38,682 bases of DNA from Shewanella sp. SR44-3 (GTDB lineage Bacteria; Pseudomonadota; Gammaproteobacteria; Enterobacterales; Shewanellaceae). Positions 25,609 to 34,078 of the stretch are shown piece by piece. Made by a program: the position numbers and the translations under genes. The first letter of the stretch is position 1; every line of letters starts with the position of its first letter. The stretch spans positions 1-38,682 of the forward strand of contig NZ_JACJDV010000035.1 of NCBI RefSeq assembly GCF_014163735.1, written 5' to 3'. Under the pieces are notes generated by a model that saw only the letters and a program-made list of their open reading frames with translations, was not told where the DNA came from and ran no database searches.

Positions 25609-26484
25609 ATGCAAATTAATCGTGTGTTATTAACTGCTATTGGCTGTGTGCTGCTTGCTATGGTGACAATTCAATCTGGCGCCTCGCTGGCAAAACAACT
25701 CTTTCCTATTGTTGGCCCTGAAGGGACGACTGCGCTGCGTTTAGGTTTTGCTGCACTAGTACTTTGGCTGGTGTTTCGTCCTTGGCGGGCACTGCCTCAA
25801 GGCAGAGATTGGCAGAGCATTATTATTTATGGCCTCTGCCTTGGGGGGATGAATATCCTATTTTATCTCGCCATTGACAGGATCCCCTTAGGCATTGCCG
25901 TGGCACTGGAATTTACCGGCCCGCTTGCGGTGGCGCTCTTTGGCTCAAAAAGAAAGAGCGATATATTCTGGGTAGGCTGTGCGATTGCGGGCATTTTGCT
26001 GTTATTGCCAGATCTTAGTAGTGCAGAGGGCTTAGATCTTGCTGGGGCACTTATGGCACTAGGCGCTGGAGCTTGCTGGGCAGGCTACATACTCTTTGGT
26101 ACGCGAACCGGTAAACAATCATCAGGTGGAATAACTGTCACTCTAGGAATGACGGTCGCTGCTATTGCGGTTGTCCCCATTGGAGCTGTTAGCCAAGGTG
26201 TGGCGTTATTAAACTGGGAAATTTTACCATTGGGACTGCTGGTGGGAATATTATCCAGTGCCTTGCCTTATTCATTGGAAATGGTGGCATTAAGAAACAT
26301 GCCTACCCAAGGTTTTAGTGTGTTGATGAGCTTAGAGCCTGCTATCGCTGCCTTAGCTGGGTTTATTATCCTCGCGGAACAATTAACTTTGTGGCAATGG
26401 GCGGCCATTGGCTTAGTGATTATTGCATCTATGGGCAGTAGCTTAACACCAGCTAAAACCAAACCAGCGGTAATTAATGACTAA
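25609..26484 (+). CDS. rhtA: EamA-family threonine/homoserine exporter, RhtA-like
   Basis: A 291-residue inner-membrane protein with ten predicted helices in two EamA repeats, the drug/metabolite transporter fold. Family features: VGPEGTTALRLGFAALVLWL (helix 2), the PLGIAVALEFTGPLAVALF segment, and in repeat 2 SSALPYSLEMVALRNMPTQG followed by LEPAIAALAGFIILAE. These fit RhtA, which exports threonine and homoserine in E. coli. The ATG at 25609 begins the conserved MQINRVLL; an earlier TTG would add seven residues. No neighbour suggests a specific amino-acid pathway. The substrate is inferred from similarity only. Confidence 0.85.
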   Translation: MQINRVLLTAIGCVLLAMVTIQSGASLAKQLFPIVGPEGTTALRLGFAALVLWLVFRPWRALPQGRDWQSIIIYGLCLGGMNILFYLAIDRIPLGIAVALEFTGPLAVALFGSKRKSDIFWVGCAIAGILLLLPDLSSAEGLDLAGALMALGAGACWAGYILFGTRTGKQSSGGITVTLGMTVAAIAVVPIGAVSQGVALLNWEILPLGLLVGILSSALPYSLEMVALRNMPTQGFSVLMSLEPAIAALAGFIILAEQLTLWQWAAIGLVIIASMGSSLTPAKTKPAVIND

Positions 26485-26715
26485 TGCTTGGTTTTTGGTT
26501 GCCGTGGGGGCTGGCTCACATTTTTGATACAAATCTTTGTTTATTGGTGTAAATCTTGGCAGGTCACAGTCTGAGGCTATTGTCTTAGATTGTGAATAAT
26601 CATAATATGCTTGAGTATTTTTGGAGAGGCACTTTCTCTATCTAGAACAAAGTGTTAACTAATTGTTAAATCGTTGGCATACTCGTTGTAACCTCAAGGA
26701 TGAAATACGTACCCT

Positions 26716-28323
26716 ATGGCATTGAAATCAATTCAGCATAAGATCTACGCTTCACTGGCTTTTACTGGTGTCCTCGTTTTAACTGCTAGCGTTTTCATTA
26801 ATTCCAATCAACAGCGGGTTTTAGCACAAGAAACTGTCGAAAGTACCGTGCACTTGTTAGCCGACAATTATTTTGATTCCATCAATACCATGATGCTAAC
26901 TGGCACCATGGCAAATCGTGAAATTTTAAGTAACAAAATCCGCAGTCAAGCCAATATTAAAGATGCGCACATTATCCGTGGCGCTCAAGTTGATAAACTT
27001 TATGGTCCAGGCAAGGCGAAAGAGAAGGCTCAAACGCCTGCAGAAGAAGCCGCATTATTAGGCACAGAAGCCATGTTTATTGATGTGGTCGACTCCCATA
27101 GAGTACTCACGTATTTAAAACCGTTAGTGGCCAGCGTAGACAACAAAGGGGTGAACTGTCTGGGTTGTCATCAAGCTCAAGAAGGCGATGTACTTGGGGT
27201 CGTTAAATTGAGTTACTCACTTGAGCAAATCGACAAGGCTGTTAATCACAACACCCTATTTAGCACGAGTCTGCTCACAGTTATTTTTTTAATCACCTTT
27301 GTTTTCCTTGGGATACTGTTTCGAAAACTGTTTATTAAACGCCTAAAACGCATAGGTGAAATTATGAGCCTGGCCACAGAGAATAAAGACTTAAGCGCTA
27401 AGATTAATGACGATTCTAATGATGAACTAGGCTACTTAGCGACCAGTTTCAATCAGATGATGGCATCATTTAAAGACAGCATCTTAAATGTATCAGCGTC
27501 CTCAAAAGTCTTGATTCAATCGGCAGAAACCATTCACAGTACAGCAGAGACAACGGAACAGGCGATAAAAAAGCAAAAAGAAGGTACAGATTCGGTGGCC
27601 GCCGCCATTAATGAACTGGAGTCGAGTTCAGCCGAAGTGAAGAACACCACTCATTTTGCTTCACAAAAATCAGATGAGAGCAATAGAGTTGCCAAACGCA
27701 GCACCATCATTGCTGAGCAAACAGAGCAGAGCATTAACCAGCTTGCAGCAGATGTCCGCAACGCCGCATCAAAAGTGGGTCAGTTACAGCAGCAAACGCT
27801 TGAAGTGGGTAAAGTACTCGAGGTCATCAGTGCCATTGCCGAACAAACGAACTTGTTGGCTCTTAACGCTGCCATAGAAGCGGCGCGAGCGGGAGAAACT
27901 GGCCGCGGCTTTGCGGTTGTTGCCGATGAAGTACGCTCCTTGGCCACTAAGACCCACCATTCTACCGATGAAATTCGCAAAACCATCGCTAAATTACAAG
28001 ATGAAGCAGAAAGTACAGTGATCGCCATGAATGCGTCATCAGCAGAAGCGGATGAACGTGCAGAGCAAGTACAGCAAGTGGCACAAGCACTGCGAGACAT
28101 TTCTATACAGATGAGTGAAATTAATCAGCTTAATGTGCAGATGGCTGACGCCACCGAGCAGCAAAACTTAGCTGCTGAAGAGATAAATCGCAGCGTTATT
28201 GCCATTCGTGATAATGCCGAACAATCTTTGGTGGATGCTCATGGCAGTAAACAAGTGAGCGCGAAATTGTTGAGTTTGTCTAAGTCATTAGATGAACAAG
28301 TGGGCCTATTTAAGCTGGACTAA
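26716..28323 (+). CDS. Methyl-accepting chemotaxis protein with c-type haem motif
   Basis: A 535-residue chemoreceptor. Helix 1 (about 12-29) anchors the N-terminus. The periplasmic sensor (30-180) carries CLGCH at 148-152, a c-type haem attachment motif, with an [20 protein letters not shown] context as in haem-PAS/Tll0287-like sensors. Helix 2 is at 181-203. A HAMP domain covers about 204-258. The signalling domain includes the hairpin tip [19 protein letters not shown] (376-394) and [10 protein letters not shown]. The C-terminus has no CheR/CheB pentapeptide. The ATG has only a distant aagga. It probably senses redox potential, oxygen or NO, and signals through CheA/CheW; the ligand is inferred. 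Confidence 0.92.
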   Translation: MALKSIQHKIYASLAFTGVLVLTASVFINSNQQRVLAQETVESTVHLLADNYFDSINTMMLTGTMANREILSNKIRSQANIKDAHIIRGAQVDKLYGPGKAKEKAQTPAEEAALLGTEAMFIDVVDSHRVLTYLKPLVASVDNKGVNCLGCHQAQEGDVLGVVKLSYSLEQIDKAVNHNTLFSTSLLTVIFLITFVFLGILFRKLFIKRLKRIGEIMSLATENKDLSAKINDDSNDELGYLATSFNQMMASFKDSILNVSASSKVLIQSAETIHSTAETTEQAIKKQKEGTDSVAAAINELESSSAEVKNTTHFASQKSDESNRVAKRSTIIAEQTEQSINQLAADVRNAASKVGQLQQQTLEVGKVLEVISAIAEQTNLLALNAAIEAARAGETGRGFAVVADEVRSLATKTHHSTDEIRKTIAKLQDEAESTVIAMNASSAEADERAEQVQQVAQALRDISIQMSEINQLNVQMADATEQQNLAAEEINRSVIAIRDNAEQSLVDAHGSKQVSAKLLSLSKSLDEQVGLFKLD

Positions 28324-28353
28324 TACAACTCATGTCAGTGCAGCTTAGCTGCG

Positions 28354-28764
28354 TTAATCACAGCTAAAGCTTCGAAGTAAATCTTTCCAGGTGACTATCC
28401 CGACTATTTGGTTGTTTTCTAATACAGGAAGGCAACCAATCCCATGTTGAAGAATAAGCCGGCTTGCGGTTTTGAGATCCATGTTTGGGCCGGTGGTGAC
28501 AGGATCGTGACTCATCACTTGATGGATCCGCTTTTGCAAGGTTTCTGTATCACGAACATATTCAGCTGCCGTGCCTAAATTAGGGCTTAAGGCATGGGCT
28601 AAATCCCGCTGTGACAGTACTCCTTGAAGTAGATTATTATCATCGACAACTAATAAATGATTAAACGCTACATTATCGAAAATTTCCTTAGCGACTTCTA
28701 GCCTGTCATCCATCTCAACCGTGACCACACGGCGACTCATGATCTGCGAAATCAACACACTCAT
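28354..28764 (-). CDS. CBS-domain pair protein
   Basis: A 136-residue protein consisting of two CBS motifs: MSRRVVTVEMDDRLEVAKEI to about residue 60 (VLSQRDLAHAL), and MSHDPVTTGPNMDLKTASRL to the C-terminus (GIVTWKDLLRSF). Paired CBS motifs form a Bateman module that binds adenosine nucleotides. No partner domain is present, so it may regulate another protein. The start at 28764 has aaggaa at 6 bp; the ATG two codons earlier directly abuts the ribosome site. It is convergent with the chemoreceptor gene and stands alone. Biological role unknown. Confidence 0.88.
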   Translation of the reverse strand: MSVLISQIMSRRVVTVEMDDRLEVAKEIFDNVAFNHLLVVDDNNLLQGVLSQRDLAHALSPNLGTAAEYVRDTETLQKRIHQVMSHDPVTTGPNMDLKTASRLILQHGIGCLPVLENNQIVGIVTWKDLLRSFSCD

Positions 28765-29047
28765 AGTCATTTCCTTAATGAAAACACAAGTTAACTATCA
28801 TAAGCTTATATCAAATTACTAAAAAAGCCGTTTACAGAAAACTAACTTTGACGTCATACAGTGTTTAAAGGCCGATAGCTAGGTGAGTTTTGCAGACAAG
28901 AATGGCGCAAAGAATAGTTTTATACCACGGATACTTATGCAATTATGCTGAAAATTGATAAACTCCCCACTAGGCTAAGCCAACATGCATTAGACTAGCC
29001 TTTAGCCTTATTTTTCTATTTTTAATTTCTAGCAAAGGAATACCCAA

Positions 29048-29974
29048 GTGATAGACTCTGCCATCCGCCTTAATAAATACATTAGTGAAAGCGGCATTTG
29101 TTCAAGACGTGATGCCGACCGTTTTGTTGAGCAAGGTAATGTATTCATTAACGGAAAGCGCGCTCAGGTTGGCGATCTTGTTTCTGTTGGCGATAAAGTG
29201 AAAGTTAATGGTCAAGACATTGAACCTAGAGACGCGGAAAATTTAGTGTTTATTGCTCTTAACAAACCCGTGGGGATTGTCAGTACGACAGAGGGCAGCG
29301 AGCGGGACAATATTGTCGACTTTGTTAATCATTCCAGCCGTATTTTTCCTATTGGTCGTTTAGATAAAGACTCCCAAGGTCTTATTTTTTTGACCAACAA
29401 TGGCGATCTTGTTAATAAAATTCTTCGTGCTGGTAATAATCATGATAAAGAGTATGTGGTTACCGTTAATAAGCCTATTACTGATGAGTTTATTAAAGGC
29501 ATGTCAGCAGGGGTGCCTATCCTTGGGGTCGTTACCAAGAAATGTAAAGTTGAGCAAGTTGCACCATTTTCATTTAAAATTGTTCTAGTACAAGGGCTTA
29601 ATCGCCAAATTCGCCGCATGTGTGAATATTTTGGCTTTGAAGTGACTAAGCTTGAACGGCAACAAATTATGAATGTCAGCCTTAAGGGCTTACCCATTGG
29701 CGAATGGCGCGACTTAGACAAACAAGAGCTTGATGTGTTGTTTGATATGATTAAAGACTCATCATCAGAAGATAAAAAGGCCGCGGCGAAAAAGCCGAAA
29801 CCTAAGCCAAAAGTGACCTCGCTTAGAGATAAAATTGAAGGGCCTGAGCACTTTATGCAGCATAATCGCAGCACCAAGCATAAGGGGCAAGCCAAAGGGC
29901 AGCCAAAAGGGCAAACCAAAGGCCAGGCTAAAGGTAGGCCTAACGCTGGGCGAAAGCCAAAAGGAGCACGATAA
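29048..29974 (+). CDS. rluF: RluF-like 23S rRNA pseudouridine synthase
   Basis: A 308-residue RsuA/RluB/E/F-family pseudouridine synthase. The N-terminal S4 RNA-binding domain is [20 protein letters not shown] (6-25) through about 60. The catalytic core has [18 protein letters not shown] with Asp106 as nucleophile, and [15 protein letters not shown] at about 185-200. This matches RluF, which modifies U2604 (and U2605) of 23S rRNA. The start is GTG, supported by aaagga at 8 bp. Residues about 240-308 form a lysine-rich, disordered tail ending in K-G-Q repeats ([18 protein letters not shown]), probably an RNA-contacting extension. A strong terminator follows. Confidence 0.93.
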   Translation: MIDSAIRLNKYISESGICSRRDADRFVEQGNVFINGKRAQVGDLVSVGDKVKVNGQDIEPRDAENLVFIALNKPVGIVSTTEGSERDNIVDFVNHSSRIFPIGRLDKDSQGLIFLTNNGDLVNKILRAGNNHDKEYVVTVNKPITDEFIKGMSAGVPILGVVTKKCKVEQVAPFSFKIVLVQGLNRQIRRMCEYFGFEVTKLERQQIMNVSLKGLPIGEWRDLDKQELDVLFDMIKDSSSEDKKAAAKKPKPKPKVTSLRDKIEGPEHFMQHNRSTKHKGQAKGQPKGQTKGQAKGRPNAGRKPKGAR

Positions 29975-29981
29975 TTTAAAA

Positions 29982-30014
29982 CAGGGGCTATATTCAGCCC
30001 CTGGTTATTTTTTT
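29982..30014 (+). terminator. Terminator of rluF
   Basis: Arms caggggct (29982-29989) and agcccctg (29996-30003) with a 6-nt loop, followed by a T tract. It starts 7 bp past the rluF stop. Confidence 0.9.
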
Positions 30015-30020
30015 AATGCC

Positions 30021-30055
30021 ATAACAAATAACAAATAACAAATAACAAATAACAA
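30021..30055. repeat. Heptanucleotide repeat (ataacaa) x5
   Basis: Five perfect 7-bp units lie directly after the rluF terminator and 14 bp before the stop of the next, opposite-strand gene. Like the arrays at 1-143, it sits in a terminator-proximal spacer. Confidence 0.9.
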
Positions 30056-30068
30056 AAACATTCTCGCG

Positions 30069-30236
30069 TTAATCGAACCCACCCGCCATATATACCAGAA
30101 ACAAAGCAAAACTGATAAAGAATACCGCGCCTACTATGAGCATAATCGTTAACGTCTTAGACTTGGGCATAGAAGATGCCACGCCGTGACCCGGTATTAT
30201 CCCTAATAGATCGAGTAAAAATTCAATAACACCCAC
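30069..30236 (-). CDS. Small single-pass membrane protein
   Basis: About 55 residues from the GTG at 30236, which has aaggaa at 6 bp. A longer frame to 30281 also starts with GTG but lacks a ribosome site. The N-terminus (GVIEFLLDLLGIIPGHG) looks amphipathic, and one membrane helix lies at about 29-51 (IMLIVGAVFFISFALFLVYMA). Basic residues between them (PKSKT) suggest the N-terminus is cytoplasmic. I do not recognise the family with certainty. It lies downstream of tusE by 72 bp, possibly cotranscribed. Function unknown. Confidence 0.6.
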   Translation of the reverse strand: MGVIEFLLDLLGIIPGHGVASSMPKSKTLTIMLIVGAVFFISFALFLVYMAGGFD

Positions 30237-30308
30237 AGTGATTTCCTTATCATTATTTATTTGTGTTAACAATATCAACACCGGAAAATAGATATATTTA
30301 TTTGTATG

Positions 30309-30647
30309 TTACAAACACTTAGCAGGCTTTGGTAGGCCGGCGATTTTAGTGGCTTGTTTGGCGGGGCCGACAGGGAATAAAGTATAAAGGTATTTTGAAT
30401 TGCCTTTATCTGGTCCTAAGCTTTGGCCTATGGCTTTGACTAGTACGCGAATTGCTGGGCTTGTCTTGTATTCAAGGTAGAAATTACGCACAAAGTTAAT
30501 CACTTCCCAGTGCTGGTCAGTTAAGCTGATGTTTTCGCTAGCGGCGAGTATGGGGGCAAGCTCGGGTTGCCAATCCTGTACATTCTTTAAGTAGCCTTGG
30601 CTATCCAGGTCAATGTGTCGCCCTTTAAATTCAATAACATTTACCAC
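30309..30647 (-). CDS. tusE: TusE, sulfur carrier of the tRNA 2-thiouridine relay
   Basis: A 112-residue DsrC/TusE-family protein. It takes persulfide sulfur from TusD and passes it to MnmA for s2U34 of tRNA. The conserved N-terminal [17 protein letters not shown] is present, then [15 protein letters not shown] (helix), and the C-terminal PKPAKCL with the essential penultimate Cys111. A single C-terminal cysteine fits TusE; dissimilatory DsrC proteins carry two. The ATG overlaps the tusB stop by 7 bp, so translation is coupled. The gene closes the tusD-C-B-E cluster. Confidence 0.96.
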   Translation of the reverse strand: MVNVIEFKGRHIDLDSQGYLKNVQDWQPELAPILAASENISLTDQHWEVINFVRNFYLEYKTSPAIRVLVKAIGQSLGPDKGNSKYLYTLFPVGPAKQATKIAGLPKPAKCL

Positions 30648-30937
30648 GTGATCACCTTTTGGTAGCTCAGTGTTTGGGCCACAAATTCATCATAATTTAT
30701 CAGTGTAAGTTGGGGCAGTACGCCCACCGGAATCAACGCGGTTAAGCCGCGGGCAGTAACATCATCGGCTAGCGCAAATAACTTACAGACTTGTAACTGT
30801 GCTTGCCATGCCGGGCTTAGCAGGCAATTGACGCCATCACCCATGAGTAAAATGCTGTCGGTGGCCCGAACTAAGCTCAAGCAGGTGGACAAGGCGTTAT
30901 CTTGTGTCGCCGAGGTTTGAATTAAATGTAAAATCAT
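30641..30937 (-). CDS. tusB: TusB, sulfur relay subunit
   Basis: A 98-residue DsrH/TusB-family protein, part of the TusBCD hexamer. The N-terminal strand-helix pattern [20 protein letters not shown] and the later [13 protein letters not shown] fit the family. It has no essential catalytic cysteine and is structural in the complex. It overlaps tusC by 1 bp upstream and tusE by 7 bp downstream. Confidence 0.9.
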   Translation of the reverse strand: MILHLIQTSATQDNALSTCLSLVRATDSILLMGDGVNCLLSPAWQAQLQVCKLFALADDVTARGLTALIPVGVLPQLTLINYDEFVAQTLSYQKVITW

Positions 30938-31296
30938 CAGTAGACCATGACCTCATCAGCGGTATTAATTAAGGCTTTTATGTCATCAAATGAGGCAGGC
31001 TGAGCATCAATTGCCAGCTTATCTATCGTTAACCCCAAATTACTCAATGAGTCTTGGCAGACAAGCACGGTTTCTATGTCATACAAACTCAAGGCTTTTA
31101 GCGCGGCGATATAATCTTTGCTGCCAGTAAGCTCTGGGATTTGCGAGGGCAAAAGGTGCAGCACAGCATCCTGCATAAACACTAGGCTGACTTGCTGCTC
31201 AAAACTGGCACTCAGCAAAGCAAAATCTAATCCCTCGCGGCCACTGCTGGTCCCTAAAGGGCTTTTTCTAAATATGATGCAAATCTGTTTCATCAA
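30937..31296 (-). CDS. tusC: TusC, sulfur relay subunit
   Basis: A 119-residue DsrF/TusC-family protein. The N-terminal IIFRKSPLGTSSGREGLDFAL is the family signature, followed by VSLVFMQDAVLHLLPSQ. It forms the TusBCD core with TusB and TusD; the catalytic cysteine is in TusD. It lies 18 bp after tusD and overlaps tusB by 1 bp. Confidence 0.93.
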   Translation of the reverse strand: MMKQICIIFRKSPLGTSSGREGLDFALLSASFEQQVSLVFMQDAVLHLLPSQIPELTGSKDYIAALKALSLYDIETVLVCQDSLSNLGLTIDKLAIDAQPASFDDIKALINTADEVMVY

Positions 31297-31314
31297 TTGT
31301 TTATGGCCTTAAAA

Positions 31315-31704
31315 TTAAAAGCACACTAGGCGCTGTGCTTGCTCAATACCTGTGACTAACTCGCCCAGCCCACCCATGGTAAAGCCCGCATCAGCATTCC
31401 ACTGGGGTTTGGCATTATCCTTTGCCTCTTGGGGCGACAAAACCCCGCGCCGAAGCGCTGCTGAGACGCAATTAGTGAGTTTTATCTGGTGTTTGCGGCT
31501 TAAATCAAGCCAGGCGGCATGAATGTCGAATTCATCGGAAGCTGGCGCCAGTAACGCACTGCTGTTGTACACACCGTCTTGATAGAAAAACACCGACACT
31601 ATGGTATGACCTTGATCTAGGGCACTTTGGCAGAATTTTAGGGCGCGAAAACTGCCAGTACTGCCATAGGCGCTAGCGTTAACTTGTATAAGAAACTGAC
31701 TCAT
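31315..31704 (-). CDS. tusD: TusD, sulfurtransferase subunit
   Basis: A 129-residue DsrE/TusD-family protein from the ATG at 31704; a start at 31731 gives an unlikely leader MAFFARQVV. The motif LTNCVSAALRRGV places the persulfide-carrying Cys79, matching E. coli TusD Cys78. FFYQDGVYNSSALLAPASDE is also typical. It accepts sulfur from TusA and hands it to TusE. First gene of tusDCBE. A strong hairpin ends 28 bp upstream, so promoter placement is puzzling (see findings). Confidence 0.95.
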   Translation of the reverse strand: MSQFLIQVNASAYGSTGSFRALKFCQSALDQGHTIVSVFFYQDGVYNSSALLAPASDEFDIHAAWLDLSRKHQIKLTNCVSAALRRGVLSPQEAKDNAKPQWNADAGFTMGGLGELVTGIEQAQRLVCF

Positions 31705-31731
31705 AACCACTTGTCTCGCAAAAAATGCCAT

Positions 31732-31757
31732 AAAAAATGGCCCAAGAGGGCCATTTT
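31732..31757 (-). terminator. Hairpin terminator between yccA and tusD
   Basis: Ten-bp arms aaaatggccc (31734-31743) and gggccatttt (31748-31757) with loop aaga, T tract on the minus strand. It would end the yccA transcript, 28 bp before the tusD start. Confidence 0.88.
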
Positions 31758-31780
31758 AACCTAGTTTTCCCTATTTGGGA

Positions 31781-32440
31781 TCAATCATCACTACCCATAC
31801 CTAAAAGGTGCAGTAGGCTGATAAACAGGTTTAAGAAATTTAAATATAAAGAAATGGTGGCACGAACATAGTTAGTTTCGCCGCCATTAACAATGCGGCT
31901 TGTATCATACAGGATAAAGCCTGTCATCAATAAGGCCACACCGGCATTCAATGCCATAAACATCACGCTGCTACCGACGAAGATGTTGATAACCGCTGCA
32001 GCGATGACCACTATCATACCGGCAAATAAGAAGCCGCTCATAAAAGAGAAGTCTTTCTTAGTGGTGAGGGCATAGGCTGATAACGCCACAAAGATAACCG
32101 AAGTTAATCCTAATGCTTGCATAATAAGCGATGAGCCATTTGCCATGCCAGCATAATGGTTCAAAATGTAACCCAGTGAAGCACCTTCAATACCGGTGAA
32201 AGCAAACACCCAGAATATGCCAGCAGCAGAATCAGCTTTACGCAAGGTGACAAACAGTAGTACTAAACCGCCGATTGACAAGCCAAGTGACATCATAGGG
32301 CTTATGTCTAACATCATGGCAAAGCCTGCACACAATGCTGAAAATGCTAATGTCATCGACAGTAACATATAGGTATTTTTAAGCATTTTATTGACTTCAA
32401 CCGTCGTTAAACTGCCATTAATTGTGGATTGTTGACTCAT
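31781..32440 (-). CDS. yccA: YccA, Bax-inhibitor-1-like FtsH modulator
   Basis: A 219-residue BI-1/YccA-family inner-membrane protein with seven predicted helices across residues 24-215. The N-terminal 20 residues are cytoplasmic (MSQQSTINGSLTTVEVNKML), the region used in E. coli YccA to engage FtsH. TNYVRATISLYLNFLNLFIS and the final DTSRIVNGGE segment are family landmarks. E. coli YccA is an FtsH substrate and inhibitor. Its location next to tus genes mirrors yccA-tusE in E. coli. A terminator separates it from tusD. Confidence 0.93.
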   Translation of the reverse strand: MSQQSTINGSLTTVEVNKMLKNTYMLLSMTLAFSALCAGFAMMLDISPMMSLGLSIGGLVLLFVTLRKADSAAGIFWVFAFTGIEGASLGYILNHYAGMANGSSLIMQALGLTSVIFVALSAYALTTKKDFSFMSGFLFAGMIVVIAAAVINIFVGSSVMFMALNAGVALLMTGFILYDTSRIVNGGETNYVRATISLYLNFLNLFISLLHLLGMGSDD

Positions 32441-32616
32441 TAAGGTCTCCTTGAGATTATCCTTTCATCTTATCGCTATTATTAGCCGAAAAAATGATGT
32501 TTGACTATTATCTAAGCTGATGAAGTAAAAGGTAACATACTCAAACAAAAAAGTATCTTTTACCCCGAAATTCTTGTGTATCAAATTTTGTTATAGCGCT
32601 AATAAGCGTGCTTAAG

Positions 32617-33519
32617 TTAGCTTAACCACTGTTTGTGTAATTGTTCGCTGTCACCTAGGTAAGCTAAAATCCATTCCATTGCAGGGCTCATTTGCGAGTG
32701 ATCCCAAGCTAAGCTGCACTGAGTATCTTGCTTAGGTTCAGCCAATTCCTTTTGAATTAACGCACCCGACATCACAAATACGCTAGCCAAGTGGGCAGGC
32801 ATATACCCAATGCCTAAACCTTCACGGAAACAATTCAGTGCCCTTATCCAGTCAGGCACCACAATGCGGCGCTGATTTTTAAGCAGCCAATTGGCGCGGG
32901 GAGGAATGTCTTTGGCGGTGTCTTGCAAACAAATGGCGGGATAAATAATTAATTCTTCAGCCGTGAGTGGGTGTTCTATCTCAGCCAATGGATGGTTTTT
33001 ACTGACTAAAAATACCCATTCGATGTTACCCATATCACGGATCTTAAAGCTGCCACCCACTGGCAGGGTAGCGCTAGCGCCAATGGCCAATTGGCTACGG
33101 CCGCTAGAGAGGGTTTCCCAGACACCGTTATAGACCTCGAGGCGAATGATGAGCTCAATATCAGTGAAGTGACGGTAAAAATCAGCAATTAACACGCTAA
33201 TCCGGTCGGCACGGACCATATTATCTATAGCAATCGTGATAGAAGGCCGCCAGCCATTAGCCACCTTTTGGGTATCAAGCTTTATGGCATGTAATTGATT
33301 GATGATATCCCGGCTTTGGGTGACAAAGTGCTGCCCAGCAGCAGTCAAGCTGACACTTCTATGGTGGCGCTCGAACAGGATAACCCCTAAATCATCTTCA
33401 ATTTGCTTAACGGCATAACTCACCGCCGAGGGGACCTTGTTCATTTTATTGGCCGCAGCAGTAAAACTGCCAACACGGGCCACAATATCAATCATTTCTA
33501 AGGCTTGTTCAGAAAGCAT
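32617..33519 (-). CDS. punR: LysR-type regulator PunR-like
   Basis: A 300-residue LysR regulator that closely resembles PunR (YdhB) of E. coli, an activator of the purine transporter gene punC. The HTH is in residues 18-40 (SFTAAANKMNKVPSAVSYAV), followed by FERHHRSVSLTAAG. Effector-domain stretches shared with PunR include NGVWETLSSGRSQLAIGA, VVPDW and SPAMEWILAYLGDSEQLHKQWL. In E. coli punR is divergent from punC; here the neighbour upstream is tRNA-Ser, and no transporter is adjacent. Identification to family is strong; orthology is likely but the target is unknown in this genome. Confidence 0.87.
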   Translation of the reverse strand: MLSEQALEMIDIVARVGSFTAAANKMNKVPSAVSYAVKQIEDDLGVILFERHHRSVSLTAAGQHFVTQSRDIINQLHAIKLDTQKVANGWRPSITIAIDNMVRADRISVLIADFYRHFTDIELIIRLEVYNGVWETLSSGRSQLAIGASATLPVGGSFKIRDMGNIEWVFLVSKNHPLAEIEHPLTAEELIIYPAICLQDTAKDIPPRANWLLKNQRRIVVPDWIRALNCFREGLGIGYMPAHLASVFVMSGALIQKELAEPKQDTQCSLAWDHSQMSPAMEWILAYLGDSEQLHKQWLS

Positions 33520-33860
33520 CGGCTATCCCTTGCTATGAAAACGGGCAACTCATTAAAATCATTGCTGATAATACCAGACACTAAGGGAATTGATAGCACT
33601 AGTTCAGGCGGGTGATAGCTTGGGCTATGACGGTCAATCATACCGTGACATCAAGACCTGCAAACAGCGTTGTTATTTTTGGGCTGATAAACAATCAAAG
33701 AGAGATTATTGCTATGGCGTGAAAGCTCCATCATCTGCTTAAAAATAAGCCCACATAAGCGAAAGGTTACTCAAACAGACTGGAATCAGCTAAAATTTGG
33801 CCATAATGCCTTGATATTGAGCAGTTAATCTCAAAGCGGGTAAAAAAGTTCAATTCAGAC
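33520..33860. other. Gene-free spacer between punR and tRNA-Ser
   Basis: No ORF with coding character. Contains a short inverted repeat acggt-N7-accgt near 33630-33650 and T-N11-A patterns that could be LysR sites. The punR promoter must be here. Nothing else was recognised. Confidence 0.45.
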
Positions 33861-33889
33861 TTTACACCAAGGGCTGCTAATTATATTAT
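33861..33889 (+). promoter_or_regulatory. tRNA-Ser promoter
   Basis: A -35 element tttaca (33861-33866), a 17-bp spacer and a -10 element tattat (33884-33889) lie 11 bp before the tRNA. The tRNA-like GC-rich discriminator is moderate (ctcgctcg). Confidence 0.75.
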
Positions 33890-33900
33890 CTCGCTCGTTC

Positions 33901-33991
33901 GGAGGGATGGCAGAGTGGTCGAATGCACCGGTCTTGAAAACCGGCAAGGGTTTATAGCCCTTCTAGGGTTCAAATCCCTATCCCTCCGCCA
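33901..33991 (+). tRNA. serT: tRNA-Ser (anticodon UGA)
   Basis: A 91-nt type II tRNA. The acceptor arms ggaggga (33901-33907) and tccctcc (33981-33987) pair; the discriminator G33988 is followed by an encoded CCA. The anticodon arm ccggt-cttgaaa-accgg has TGA in the loop. The long variable arm aagggtttatagccctt and the T arm agggttcaaatccct are intact. It reads UCA and other UCN codons. Its 3' end is the likely integration site of the following island; the tRNA remains complete. Confidence 0.97.
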
Positions 33992-34004
33992 CATTAAATA
34001 CGAG

Positions 34005-34036
34005 AAAAGCCGTTGATTATCAACGGCTTTTTTTGT
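34005..34036 (+). terminator. Terminator of tRNA-Ser
   Basis: Arms aaaagccgttga (34005-34016) and tcaacggctttt (34020-34031) with a 3-nt loop, then a T tract. It lies between the tRNA and the integrase. Confidence 0.92.
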
Positions 34037-34078
34037 TTTTGGCGTTTGAGGGGCTCTCCATAAGGATTGACTCAGACA

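Noticed and set aside
28324..28353. gcagc-tta-gctgc hairpin as terminator of the chemoreceptor gene
   Set aside because: Short stem without T tract.
29440..29919. 159-codon minus-strand ORF opposite rluF
   Set aside because: Shadow of rluF; the low-complexity part mirrors its K-rich tail.
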